Below, piece after piece: positions 11,398-22,578 of a stretch of DNA of 64,000 nt; the first letter of the stretch is position 1, and the number at the start of each line of letters is the position of its first letter. The stretch covers positions 248,001-312,000 of the forward strand of contig JABTTQ020003410.1 of assembly GCA_016081115.2 (NCBI GenBank), read 5' to 3'. The notes below the pieces were generated by a model. The model ran no database searches, was not told the origin of the DNA, and was given only the letters and a program-made list of their open reading frames with translations. This DNA comes from Rehmannia glutinosa (lineage: Eukaryota > Streptophyta > Magnoliopsida > Lamiales > Orobanchaceae). Both the position numbers and the translations under genes were made by a program.

Positions 11398-11510
11398 AAA
11401 AATCGCGACTGCAAATGATAAGAACAATCGACAACAAAGACAAATAAAGAATAGTTATGAGAAGAACTACACATAAAATAAGAGATCCATGAATTACCTT
11501 CAACAATTTA

Positions 11511-12039
11511 TTTATTACAACCAATTGACTAGTGAACCAAATTGTAGGTAGACCCTGGTCAACAGTCTCCTTAACCGTGGTCAATATTTTAGGGTTCAAA
11601 TCGCAACCGATTATGATTTGTTTATTTTGCAAATCTCAAATTGGCTAATTTAACCATAGTTTTTAATTTTTTTAATTTTAAAACCAACGTCACAGATCAA
11701 CTAAACGTTGATTAAGAATTTTGAAAAATTAGAAATAAAGTTTCAATATATTTGTTTAAGTGATCACTAGCAGCATCGTTGCATAAATATTGTCATTTCA
11801 TTGATGATACATGGGAATAACAAAAATTCAAACTATTTTAGAAGAATACGAGTTAATGAAAACTCTTGAATTTCAGTATCCATAAACATTATCATATTTC
11901 GCCTCAACCATTCGAAAATCTAGAAAATCAAGCATTGCACTATGATTGAACTAAAACCGCCAAAACCGCCAGACGACAGTAAGACTTTGTTGCAAAAGAT
12001 GGTGAAGAAAATGAGCCATGTGCTCACATAACTACACAA
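11511..12039. other. Intergenic, no feature seen
   Basis: AT-rich sequence without coding frames or recognisable element ends. It may continue the duplicated locus, but it no longer aligns with the sequence right of 17140. Confidence 0.5.
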
Positions 12040-12121
12040 GGGACCCAGGCGGACTCGAACCACCATCCTCTCAATTCATTGATGCAATTGAGCGCTCTGC
12101 CAAATTTGAGCTTATGGATCC
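12040..12121 (-). pseudogene. tRNA-like pseudogene with enlarged anticodon arm
   Basis: The minus strand begins GGATCCATA and ends TGGGTCCC, giving a 7-bp acceptor stem (one G-T pair). D-stem halves GCTC/GAGC are present with one extra base before them. The T arm GGTGGTTCGAGTCCGCC pairs well. The anticodon arm is abnormal, with CTCAATT/AATTGAG around a 9-base loop instead of 5+7, so the anticodon cannot be assigned (GCA is one possibility). No CCA is encoded and no T-run follows closely. Confidence 0.45.
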
Positions 12122-12482
12122 ATCCAACAATGCACACATCAGGGTTAAATTGAAAAAAAAAAAAAAACGACTAGGCCAGGTATAACCGACTAGTGCAACA
12201 GATTTTTACCGATTGCACTTGCAACACATTTGGATGTACGCTTTTTGTCTCTCTGTCTTCCAATTAACTCGATATTGTTTAAGAATCATCGCAATGACGA
12301 GTTATAATACCAAGCTTTGAAAACATTAAATATATTGAAAAAACCATTACCCAACCAAGTATTATATACCACCTTCCATAACGCTTACAAATATTTATTC
12401 CATAAAATTATAGGTAAAATATTGAGAAACGTAATTCCCCACATTTTGGGGAAGCCCATAATTATAGATTTAGAGTAAAATT

Positions 12483-13302
12483 AGGGTAAGTCTCACTTTA
12501 GGCTCTATACTCTCCTAGAATAACACTTTGTCCCCTTGTACTTTCAAGTGTATCACTTTACACCCTTATACAACTAAAATATCATTTAATCCTCCCATTC
12601 CTTTACTAAATGACCTAATTGTCCCTGCAATTATTTTAACAATGCCATCACATGCATATAACTTAATTTATAAAAATTAATATTAGTTGCTATTGAATAA
12701 CTATATTGTAAGATATTGTGTAAAGTACTTCATACATATAATTATTTTCATAATAAATCTAAAATTATGTAGTATGCAAATTAATATTTTGAATTAATGA
12801 AAGCAATCACTAAAATGACTATTTATTTTCCATTTAACATAATCTTTATTTATTTAATATTATTTCAATCAATAATTGAAAAATCACTAATAATATTTCA
12901 CATCTTTAATAAAATTATGTTACATATATTATGGAATGTTTAAGTTTGTGATGAATAATTATAAATTAAAAGTATAGACATATTAGCTAATTGAAATATC
13001 CTATTATATATTAAAATAGAAATTATATTACAGTGAAATAAATAGCAACCAAATGTCAAATATAATAGATCTAATATTAAGCGTTAAATAATCAAATTGT
13101 GAAAATTAGTTTAAAAAATGAGAAAGTTTATTAATATGGTTTAAAAATGATTTTACTAACAGGTAAGGACAAAATGAACCTTTTGAGTATATGAATACAA
13201 ATAATATTTGAAAAGCATAAGTGGGTAAAGTGGTCCTCTTAAGCGTATAACGAGTTAAAGTAAATTTCAAGGAGCGCAACCGGGCAAAGTGAAATTTACC
13301 CT
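12483..13302. mobile_element. MITE-like element with terminal inverted repeats
   Basis: The left end AGGGTAAGTCTCACTTT and the reverse complement of the right end, AGGGTAAATTTCACTTT, are nearly identical. The similarity continues loosely inward (ACTTTRCCC motifs). The interior is AT-rich and non-coding. The target duplication is unclear. An open frame at 13267-13551 crosses the right terminus and is not considered a gene. Confidence 0.6.
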
Positions 13303-16248
13303 AGAAACTGCACTTTCCAGTAAGACAAGCCTGTCAAATGGAATTGCAATAGTTTCAATCTTTACACTATTGCCAAAGTACGGAATTAATGTCGCAAAAT
13401 GGCAGGTCCCAAATAATTCTAGCACAAGATGTCTGGATGTATCCAATTTACATTTAATCAAGACTTCATAAAAATTTAACAAAACCTGTATTTCTCCTCG
13501 AACAGATCCTGCCCTGTCATAAGGGATTTTTCTCCAGTAGAACTCACACAATTTCGCATCAACCCAGACACCTAGTAGTACAAGCCGAGGGAAGAGAAAA
13601 CCACTAGAATCCTTGGATTAACATTACTAGCATTCGTCTAACATTTCCTTTTTATAACTTAATCAAAACAGATGCAGCAGAGATGAAACATTTACAATTC
13701 AACTGAGCCAGATCTGCTAATTAAAAGCCACAAAATTAAGGCAAATCTACACATCAAGCGGTTACACCACAAGTAACAATCAAGAAAAGCGGAGTTCTTT
13801 TGACCATTGTTTAAAACCAATTACACAAGACAACCGCGAAAGAAAAAAAAAAGTGCTTAATAAAATAGTCAAAACGGGTTTTCAACAACGAATTTGATTT
13901 TATAATGTTTTATTTACCTTCATAATCTCTTTTTCGAAAGGTGATTTAAGGACCACTTCTGCTGTTTTTCTTTTCATATTGAAATTTCAAAAACAAGCCT
14001 CCTAAAAATTTCAAGAACTCATTTGAAGTGGGAGGAACTGAAACTTACAGCACAACTAGGGGTAAAAATAGCTAAAATGACAAAAACCAATTTTTTTGTG
14101 TAACCATAATTTTCCAGAAACGCAGAGCTAGCAGCAATAGCAAGGAAAGGTAAAAAGGATAGCTCTAAGCTAAGTTATAGAACATATTGAAAGCAGAAAT
14201 CTGAAAATACAATAAACAAGTAACAAGTTTTGAGTGAACAAAATTTCCAACAAGATACTAACAAAAACAAACGAAAAAATACGAAAAAAATGATTAAAAT
14301 AAAAAAATGTCTAATCTTCTCAAGCCAAAAACAAAAACAAAAACAAAAGCAGAAGGAAAAGCGCAATAGAAGACCGGAGCAAAATTTCTTCTATCTTTTG
14401 GATCTATGAAAAACGCACCTGTTTTTCCAATGGGATGAAATGAAGGGTTCTTGACAAGTAAAAAGCAGAAGAAAATTTTGTTGGGGCATTTTCCACAGAA
14501 AATTATATTATTATTCTTATTAAATTAAAAAAGAGCAAAGTTAGCCTCGTATAGCCCTTTTCAAAATCTGAAAATAAAATACACTTAAAAAACATAAGGG
14601 AGTCAACAAATTATATAAAAAAAGATAGGAAACAAATTAGGAAAAGCCTATTAAAAACCCTCCCTAACGCAATGGCAAGCCCTAGCCGTGCAACACAGAA
14701 AGTCGAGATGCAAGAAGATTCTTAGATTAAAAGAGCCAACAAACAGTACAGCAGTTCAAACAAAAGGAATCAAAATATAACGAATCAGATAAGATAATAA
14801 TCAAAAAACCAACTAAGTCAATTCTGGGTATAACAAACAAAATAGTAGATTCCACAAGAAATTCATAAGGGAACAAGATAAAAGAGACCAATCAAAACCT
14901 CCACTAAAAATGAACACACCACAGAAAAAGAAGTAACCAAGTTGACAATAAATACCCTTCAAAGGTTACTCAAACGTAGTAAAACCAAACCGAAGTACCT
15001 AGAGCTTACTTGATAATTAAGACAAAGGCATGATTCTTCAGAAAACACATGGTGACAACCTCATAAACAGTGCAAGTGGAACTCTTCACAGCCTGGTGAA
15101 TAAGAATGGATTCCAACCATGGAAATATGGAGCCAATATGAAATATAATTGTCAGCCTGGCTCATCTAGACAAACACCAATATCGAGCTCAGCCGCAACA
15201 GCAACAGCAATCTTCAAGCAAATCAGACAAACACCATAGCAACAGCAATCATCAAGCAATCATACAAACACCTCAGCAACAGCAACAGCAACAGCAACAG
15301 CAGTCGGCAACAGCATAATGTTGATTATTGAGATTCACGAGTAGAAGCATAATTGTTGATTATTGAGCCACAGCAGCAACAGCAGCCATCTTCACGTGCG
15401 ATCATCGATCAACTAAGTAGCATATCATAAATCAATCCAGCAGCAAGAAACATGTCCACATGGATAGGACGACGCCAGCTCTAGTGTGGCCCTCAAACAG
15501 AATCTCTGATCTATTACAAACATGCTATTCTTTCAAACTATATCACCCAAAGATGAAGGGCTTAACAAATACATATTACCCCCGTTACATCACATGTAAG
15601 AGATGGACCACGTCCTCACTAAATCATAAAAACTTAACAATATAACTGGATAAAATCTAACATCATGATACTGCAACATGTTAAATAAATAATGATCAAT
15701 AACTACTAATTAATAAATTAATGAGATATGCTAATGTCAGACAATGCTTAATGCAGTTGAGCTGGGCAATGTACATTCCAATTCCTTGATGTTGCTTCAG
15801 AACAAAGATTATCAACACCATTTGATTTAATATCATATTTGGGTCCATATTTCATTTAGAAAAAACACATGGGATAAAAATAACAAGTCCAGAAGAAATA
15901 ATTGAAATTTGGGTCCATGATTGAAACTCAAGTTATTAACAGAGATTACTTTTTTTTAGTACAATGAGATTAATGGGCTATAGTAGGGGATCACACACAC
16001 ACACCACTCGTATGGAATAGTATGGAAATGAACACATTGACAGAATAAATATAAGTCAGATTGAGGAAATGTAAATTTAGAGTTAAAAGTTTTAATTTGT
16101 AGTTAGAAACTGAGAAATTAATGCCAATGTTAACTGGTAAATTGAAGGAATGTCAATTAGTACCTCTGGTGTAGTTGATGCTTCAGAAGACCAAATCTCC
16201 GTATTGATTGATCTCAAATTCCTCGAATATAATTTGGGAATACAATGG
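13303..16248. other. Intergenic or intronic, no gene recognised
   Basis: Long stretch without a supportable gene. A-rich at 13.8-14.4 kb and AT-rich elsewhere. If the leader at 17.1-17.4 kb belongs to a minus-strand gene, this would be its intron or body, but no coding exon could be identified on either strand. The only distinct structure is the CAACAG-rich repeat at 15170-15385. Confidence 0.4.
15170..15385. repeat. CAACAG-rich short tandem repeats
   Basis: Runs of (CAACAG)n occur at about 15185-15305 and again near 15370. Two roughly 46-bp units starting GCAACAGCAATC (15197 and 15239) repeat in tandem, and a 39-bp unit with GTTGATTATTGAG repeats at about 15315-15366. A plus-strand frame reads Gln/Ser/Thr-rich peptide but has stops, so coding is doubtful. 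Confidence 0.7.
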
Positions 16249-16299
16249 TCTTGAATGGGTTGTGTTTTCAACACACATTGTAACACAACCCATTCAAGA
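16249..16299. other. Perfect 18-bp inverted repeat (hairpin)
   Basis: The arms at 16249-16266 (TCTTGAATGGGTTGTGTT) and 16282-16299 are exact reverse complements around a 15-base loop. No bulges or mismatches are seen. The arm length would suit a short MITE relic or a small hairpin RNA, but the flanks do not extend the pairing. Confidence 0.8.
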
Positions 16300-16699
16300 T
16301 CAAATATGCTTATGGAATTAATTGCTGAATGTGGACTGTGAGGAGTGCAAGGAGTTTAGGACAAATAGAGACCCAGGAAAGGGAAAGACACGCACCACAG
16401 GGGAGAGCCAGGCAAATCCCTGTGACATCTCCCCGAAACAAAAAATTATTTTTTTATTAAACGGCGACCTGCCATGCGAGCGCACCCATCATGGCAAAGG
16501 TCATTCAGACACCACATCTCAACTCACCTTCACATCTCTATTTTTCAGATATAATATCACACTACTCTTTTTTTACATAACTGTCATCTCATCACCTCTA
16601 TAACTACTATCTCACAAATAGGATCATGAAACATGCAAGAACATTAAATAAATCACAATCACTTCCCTTAAAATTATTCAGTCGACCAGAAGGTCCAGA
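16300..16699. other. Intergenic, possible retroelement scrap
   Basis: The TGTGACATCTCCCCG motif near 16420 resembles the start of a gypsy LTR, but no matching end or coding sequence was found. Otherwise nothing. Confidence 0.35.
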
Positions 16700-17140
16700 A
16701 CAATGTGTGCGATCCCAGCTTGCTTGATTGTATGTCCGCTCCAATCCAAGAAATCAATATCCGGGATGAGACCATCTCCAGATCTACGGAGAGATGTGTT
16801 CTCCAGATCCACAAATTCCAGCTAATCAACAATCAACATCAAGAAAACCGCATCTGCACATTACACATACGTCAATAAAAACGCCGAAACAACGCAGGAA
16901 TAGAAAAACAAACTAAAGGAGAAACGATAAGTTAAAAACTGAAAATAAAACCCCATGCGTCCTGTGAATCATACATCTCAAAAGGGACAACCTCATGGAC
17001 CTAACAGATAATTGGTCAGGTCAGATATCTCGATTGCAAATGATAAGAGCAATAAACATAAACAAATAACAGATATTAAGAGAGGAACTACACATAAAAA
17101 CAGGGATCCATGAATTACCTTCATCGATCTGTTTAATAAA
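16700..17140. repeat. Duplicated leader segment, copy 2 (SINE-free)
   Basis: Same-orientation counterpart of 10483-11510. It lacks both SINEs and so preserves approximate pre-insertion sites near 16885 and 17030. On the minus strand the segment starts right after a donor-like AAG|GTAATTC at about 17127, next to a leader-like region (17140-17390). It is therefore best read as the first part of a leader intron of a minus-strand transcript. Confidence 0.7.
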
Positions 17141-17425
17141 TCAGCAGATCTACCCAAAACTCAGCGTTTGAAAACCACTGCCGCAACATAAATCAGCCGG
17201 ACGAACAGTTAACCGCCGGAAAATCAACAGCAAAAGGAAACGCTTCAAATCCATAACCAAAACGTAGATCGTCTAGCGATCTAAACAAATCTGAAGGCAG
17301 AAATCAAGAATACTATATTCTGAGAAAGAAGAAAGGAGCTCCGAATTGGAGGAGGCAATAGGACCGAAATGAGGATATATGAGAATTGATAAGCGATAAG
17401 GTATATTTATTGAGAGGGTGTGGTG
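17125..17425 (-). promoter_or_regulatory. Putative promoter and 5' untranslated exon
   Basis: On the minus strand an AATAAATATACC box (about 17402-17413) is followed by a CT-rich leader (17330-17350) and a stretch of mixed composition ending in GATGAAG|GTAATTC, a good splice donor, near 17127. This order is typical of plant genes with a 5' leader intron. The downstream coding exon was not found. It could equally be a retrocopy or a gene fragment. Confidence 0.35.
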
Positions 17426-17717
17426 ATCCAACGGCTGGTTCGTGTATATCTTCAACGGATGGATATGCGTGAACGGTGTGGATTTGACCGACAGAGAATA
17501 ATTATTTTTAATTTTTATTTGACAACACCGACTGAGAATTTTATGTAAAGGTTGGGTGGAATAATCGGGCGGCTGTGGTTGGATCCTAGCCTGAGAAGGT
17601 TCTGGATGAGGTTCTTTGACGGAACGGGTGTGAGGGACAGTTGTTCTACGTGTTTCAACGTGCAACGTTTATTTATCGATTTTTTTTTTTTAGCATTTTG
17701 TTTATACATAATATATA

Positions 17718-17954
17718 CTCCCTCCTATTCACAATAAGTGTCATTCTTTTGCGCGTGAATTTTTTCCAAAAAGAATCCTTCTCACATTTGAGTTGTGAAA
17801 AAAAGATTTCCCAAATTACCATTAAATATATTGTTTCCCAACTAACATTCCAAAGTAGCATTTATTATTAATTAAGGGTATATTTGATATTTTAACACAA
17901 TTCTTAATATGTGTGTTTTTTCCTAAAAAGACACTTATTTTGAATAGGAGAGAG
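17718..17954. mobile_element. Stowaway-like MITE
   Basis: Starts CTCCCTCCTATTCACAATAAG and ends with the inverted counterpart (TTATTTTGAATAGGAGAGAG). It is flanked by TA on both sides (17716-17717, 17955-17956). The 237-bp size, CTCCCTCC terminus and TA target duplication are those of Stowaway (Tc1/mariner) elements. Confidence 0.8.
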
Positions 17955-17979
17955 TAATAATAATAAATTGAAGAAAAAA

Positions 17980-18870
17980 CTATTTTGTATTTTGCCATAC
18001 AACAATATCCACCGTTGGAATATTCTCATCATATTCGGGTGTGTGTCACGAAATTACCTTTGTCTAAAATCTTAACAAAAGTTGTTGCATTTTATCATCT
18101 ACTTTATTAAAAATTTCACTTTGTCATTTGGACTTTACGCAAATTTATTTTTGACATATCAATTTTTAAATTTTTTGCAAAAATATGTGTATAACATTTA
18201 TTTATCATTTTAATACATAAAAAGATAAAATAAGTTTAAACTTTGAAGTAATAAGTTCAAATAATATGTTTCCAAATCTTATACAATTTTTTATATGTTA
18301 AAAAAAATCAAATTACAACCGTAACACTCTGATCTTTTCTGTTTTCCTTGATTTTTATATAAAAACTTATTAATGTATCCAATTATTAGGGATGTTCATA
18401 GTTCAGTGAACCAAAAAAATTCACATACCATTTAGTTTTATATTATTATGAATATATTTCCATATATATTATTTATATTTATAATATAATGTGTTATTTA
18501 CTTATTAAGATTAAAGAAATAATAAATAAATTTTATAATTATGACTATCATATTTGTTTTTCTGATTTACCGAAATACCGAAATGAAAATACTAAAAAAA
18601 CCAGTAGACTTTAAACCAAATTGATTATTTTAGTACAATATTTTAGTAAAGTGAAATTTTAAACGAAGTTCAGATGACAAAGTATAACAACTTTTGTTTA
18701 TATTTTAAGTAAAGACGGTTTTACCCTCGCGTATAGGACATGTAGTAGAATATTCAGGATTCCACCGAAGATTGGCGTTATATGGCAAAGTGCAAAACTT
18801 TATGTAGTTTGTATGGTAATGTGTAAAAAAATTAGTTTATATGGTAAATTGCAAAAAAAAAAATGCATAG
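17980..18870. mobile_element. Foldback/MITE element with long inverted repeats
   Basis: The left arm (GTATTTTGCCATACAAC, then CAAAAGTTGTTGCATTTTA, then AAAATTTCACTTTGTC) pairs with reverse complements at about 18790-18815, 18680-18705 and 18640-18665. Pairing is imperfect but in order over roughly 150-250 bp per arm. No coding sequence. Exact ends are uncertain. Confidence 0.6.
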
Positions 18871-19559
18871 TTGGAGAGTTTAATGTTTTTTACTCTAATA
18901 AATTTCATCTTTTATATTTTAAATTGTGATTAATTAGGGTTGTACTGATGCAAATTGGGTTTGGTCGTATACCAGACTTTTTAAAACAAATATAATGGAT
19001 TTGGTGTGTGTTAATAACCAAAAGTCGGGACACCGTCACTAACTAAAGATGAGTCGTTAAACCGACTATAATCTTTTTTTGGGGGGATTAAGTATGAGTC
19101 GGATTTTCGCGGACTTTTTATTTTTTTATTTATTTGAATCATGAACTGGTTTTCAAAAACCCGACTCGGGACTTTTTAACATTTATACTATACCAGAAAA
19201 TAGTTCGGATAGTGCTTTTAGATGGAAGTGCTATTGGAAAATCGCAGATATTTTAGACAACACTTTTGTAGGGAAGCGCTATTACAATAAACCATATAAT
19301 AGCGTTTTATTAACCAAGTGGTATATGATGGAAACCAGGGACGGATCTAGAAATTTTCTATGAAGGGGGCACAAATTAAATACGACAATAAACTACATAA
19401 AAAATAATTAATTGGGGTACATTTTTCTTTCTTTTAACCTAATTAATATATAACTTTTGAAAGTAAATATGAAATAGTAAAAAAGAATGGAATTCTATTA
19501 AAAAAAGGAAAAAAACTATAAGAAAAAATAAAATAAAAATAAAACTATGGGGCACGTGC
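18871..19559. other. Intergenic with transposon-end motifs
   Basis: No gene. At 19327-19365 the phrase CCAGGGACGGATCTAGAAA and at 19550-19563 the palindrome GGGGCACGTGCCCC resemble the two ends of a short non-autonomous transposon, but the inverted repeat is too short to be sure. The right edge meets the copia-derived region. Confidence 0.35.
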
Positions 19560-20112
19560 CCCATGAAGAAAGAATGTGGATCGCGTCTTAGGGAGCAGAG
19601 TGATCCCACTCTCATTCACTCAGTTGGTGCGCCAGCTGAGGGGGACACTCTCTCCACTACAGCTGGGTTGGAGGTTGTTGTGGGAGGCTAATCAACGCAG
19701 CTAGGAGGTGAAGGAAAAGAACTTATAGAAGAACATAGTGACATTAACGACGCCGCTCAGACGATTAAATCTGTCTCATTTGGAATGTCACCGCACCTGA
19801 AAAGTCGACAACGCAGCCTGGCCGGCCGCAATGAGGCAAAGGATGGTAAAGCCAGGGAGTTAACACTGGCTCGAAAGTGCAATCTAAGGAGTTGAGACTC
19901 CGATAAATGCCATGACCAAGACCTTAAGACGATTGCGTCTGTCGAGGGGATAGTAGAAGACCCTAAGATGGTTGCGGACCCCATGCCGAAGGGAATACAT
20001 ACATGGCCCCTGCAGTTGATTGAGATTGTTGGGGGTATTGAAGGCCTTAGGAGGTTGAGACTTCCCTGGGTAAGGATGAAGGTGATAAAAACATCCCTCT
20101 AATTGAAGGTCT

Positions 20113-22319
20113 TTGCCACGAGAAAAAGTGATTGGTGCCCTTCATGACTCTCAAGAAAACATTGACACATCATTTTTAGGGTCAGATGATGAAGCTGAGT
20201 CCACTCAGCATGAAAATCAAATAGTGGACCCAGCTGAAGATGTTATGCAAACTCAGAGCCAAGCCAGTGACAAGACGGCTCGAATGAGATTCAATTTCGA
20301 TGATGAGTCATCTCTAAAGGTCTCATCATCCTCCGATGACACTGGTGATACAACTGAGGACACGGTTATTCATTTAGAAGAAAACAATGAGACCGAAGAA
20401 GCTGTTAAGACAGCTGAGGCTCAGTCAGCTGAGCAAACATCTATAAATGCTCCAGCTGCAAAAGAGCCAGTGCGAGGCTCCAGCTCCCACAAATGATAAC
20501 GACTCCTATAGCTCCCATCACTCCTCACTGTGACATCCGCCGATGATCTTTTTGCCGCGGTGAGGCACAAAAGAGTGGTTCTACTCATCAAGAAACGGGA
20601 AGGCTCCACAGAAAAAGACTCGGGGATCCCATTTGTTCAAGATGATGTATTTGAGGAAGAATTTCCGTTCACCATTGAATTGCAGGACTTAGAAGTTGAA
20701 TCGCCAAAGACAGGAAATATACGAGGCGAGAAGAGCCCGTCATCCCCTCGGATACGATTATTCCAATGGACTTCGATTTTGATGCGAGTGGCCAAGAGTG
20801 GCCGAGTCACCTCGGTGAGTTAAAGTAAAGCCTTCAAGACTATCTGTGAGGAGATTGAGAAGATGGAACGCCACCAAGCATCTTTGGATCTCAGACTGGA
20901 CAATCGGGATGTCACCCTATCAGCTGATTTATCGGGATTGTTGTCAGGATTCAGGAATGGGTTGCTCAGCAGACAACTATGAGATCTGAGCAAGTCCGTC
21001 ACTTCAAAGCCTTATTTGCGAAGATGTTATTGTGGAGTGCGGACAATTCGATATATCAGCAATAGATGAAGGAGTATATTGCGAGGATTGACAAGTCTCA
21101 CAAGTCGGATATGGAGCTGCTACAACACTTTTACAAGAATGAGATAGCCCGACTCGAGAATAATATGAATGAAAAATTCAGCCTTCTCATGGTTGAAATG
21201 AAGATTGTGACAGCCGAGTCGAAGGCTACATGCTCAGAATTTCGTAAGGCGTATGATGCAGCAGACTCCAAGCACAATTCGACGAACAACCGACTGGACT
21301 TTCTCCTCAGTGGATTGTTCCCTGGGATACCTCTCTCTTTTGGTGATGATGCCAAAAGGGAGAAGAGGAGACCCTTAAGGGAGTGAAGGGAGAAATGAAG
21401 AAAGGAGGTGACATAGCTAAGGGGAAGAAAGTTCGAAGGATTTAAAGTTGATGTTTGCTGAAACCCCACAGCTAGGTGATGTCACGGCCTCAATTCTAAG
21501 AAACCTGAATCTACATGTTGAAAGAGTTGAGGTGGCCATGAAGGATAAAAGAAGGCCATCGAAGTTGCATTTGATAAAGTAGCTGAGAAGCAGTCAGCTC
21601 GCGTGGATGAACTTTTGAAGTAATATGGTGGTCCTCCAACCGGAAAGGACTATGCTGCAATTAAGCCCCCGAAGGACATGACAATGCCTGATGTTGGATC
21701 TGAGCCCAAATCTATAGAAGAGTTTCAAACTCTCGAAGCAGAGGGATATTTTCAAGGAAAGACTCTACCTCAAGCGTGGGATGTATATTGGGAGAAAGGA
21801 TTGGAAGTATGCAAATCAGCTGAGAAGCATGAGACATCCAGCGATCACTCGGTGGAAAGTCTAAAGCCCCAAAGACATTATACACTAAGAGGTCGAGGAG
21901 TTGAGTCGGGACGGGGACGGCATGGTGGCGGTGGAAGAGGTTCTCAACACGGCCCAAGACCAAAAGATGTGATGTATGTTGATGCTAAGAAGAAACGGAT
22001 CACATATTGGGCTGGACATGATCACCTGGCAAACTTAGAGGTTGCACGCAAGTTGGCTGAGGCAAAGAAGAGGATGGATGAAGAGAATGAAAGGCAAACA
22101 AGAGAATGGCTCGAGAGGAAGCAAAGGGATGACCTGCTGCCAAACGGGCCTATGATAAGAAGAAAAGAGAAGAAGAGAAAAGAAAGAGAAAGAGAGCTAA
22201 TGATGATGACAGGAGAAGAGCTGAAGAGGAGAAAAGAAGGAAGCACCAAAGGCGTTAAAGTGTGCTGCAAACCCCTTCGAGTATTTTGTTGTAAATACTT
22301 TTGTGTAAGTCTTCTATAA
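20113..22319 (+). pseudogene. Extra ORF (ORF3-like) of the SIRE-like element
   Basis: Four plus-strand frames lie in series, broken by frameshifts. 20113-20496 is very acidic and Ser/Thr-rich. 20530-20823 continues with charged sequence. 21066-21386 is a likely coiled coil (MELLQHFYKNEIARLENN). 21678-22319 has a Trp-containing YFQGKTLPQAWDVYWEKG segment, an Arg/Gly-rich GRGRHGGGGRG stretch and a highly charged Lys/Glu tail. No catalytic motif is visible. Position and makeup suggest the structural extra protein of a SIRE-type element; I do not assign a function. Confidence 0.5.
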
Positions 22320-22386
22320 TAAGCTTAGTGGATTTCCCTGTAATTTTCACTGTATGTATCTTATTTGAGATGAACACTATTGTCAT

Positions 22387-22387
<1 letters not shown>

Positions 22388-22417
<30 letters not shown>

Positions 22418-22418
22418 G
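22388..22418. repeat. (AT)n microsatellite
   Basis: About 15 uninterrupted TA units just downstream of the extra ORF. Confidence 0.9.
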
Positions 22419-22563
22419 CATTGATACCTGATGTAAACGACTTTGTAAAGGACAAGAATGCTATGATCAATAAAATGATGATTTAAAGCATACATTCTTT
22501 GTTACTACACTACATGTATATTTGGTGTTTATTTATTTTGAATGTTTTAAGTTTTGGCATCAT

Positions 22564-22578
22564 CAAAAAGGGGAAAAT
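22564..22578 (+). promoter_or_regulatory. Polypurine tract of the SIRE-like element
   Basis: CAAAAAGGGGAAAAT directly precedes the TGTTAGG LTR start, where plus-strand cDNA priming occurs. Confidence 0.7.

Larger units (their letters stand above)
10483..11510. repeat. Duplicated leader segment, copy 1
   Basis: This stretch aligns by eye with 16700-17140 in the same orientation. Shared blocks include GTATGTCCGCTCCA, CATTACACRTACGTCAA, CCCCATGCGT with GTGAATCATACATC, and GGATCCATGAATTACCTTC-like ends. It is longer than copy 2 because two SINEs (10666-10891 and 11059-11397) interrupt it. Both copies end at a minus-strand donor-like AAGGTAATTC. No coding frame is conserved between copies, so it is probably intron or leader sequence. 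Confidence 0.75.

Noticed and set aside
13267..13551. 94-codon minus-strand open frame
   Set aside because: Its end runs through the terminal inverted repeat of a MITE-like element and it has no domain or splice context that I recognise, so chance is more likely.
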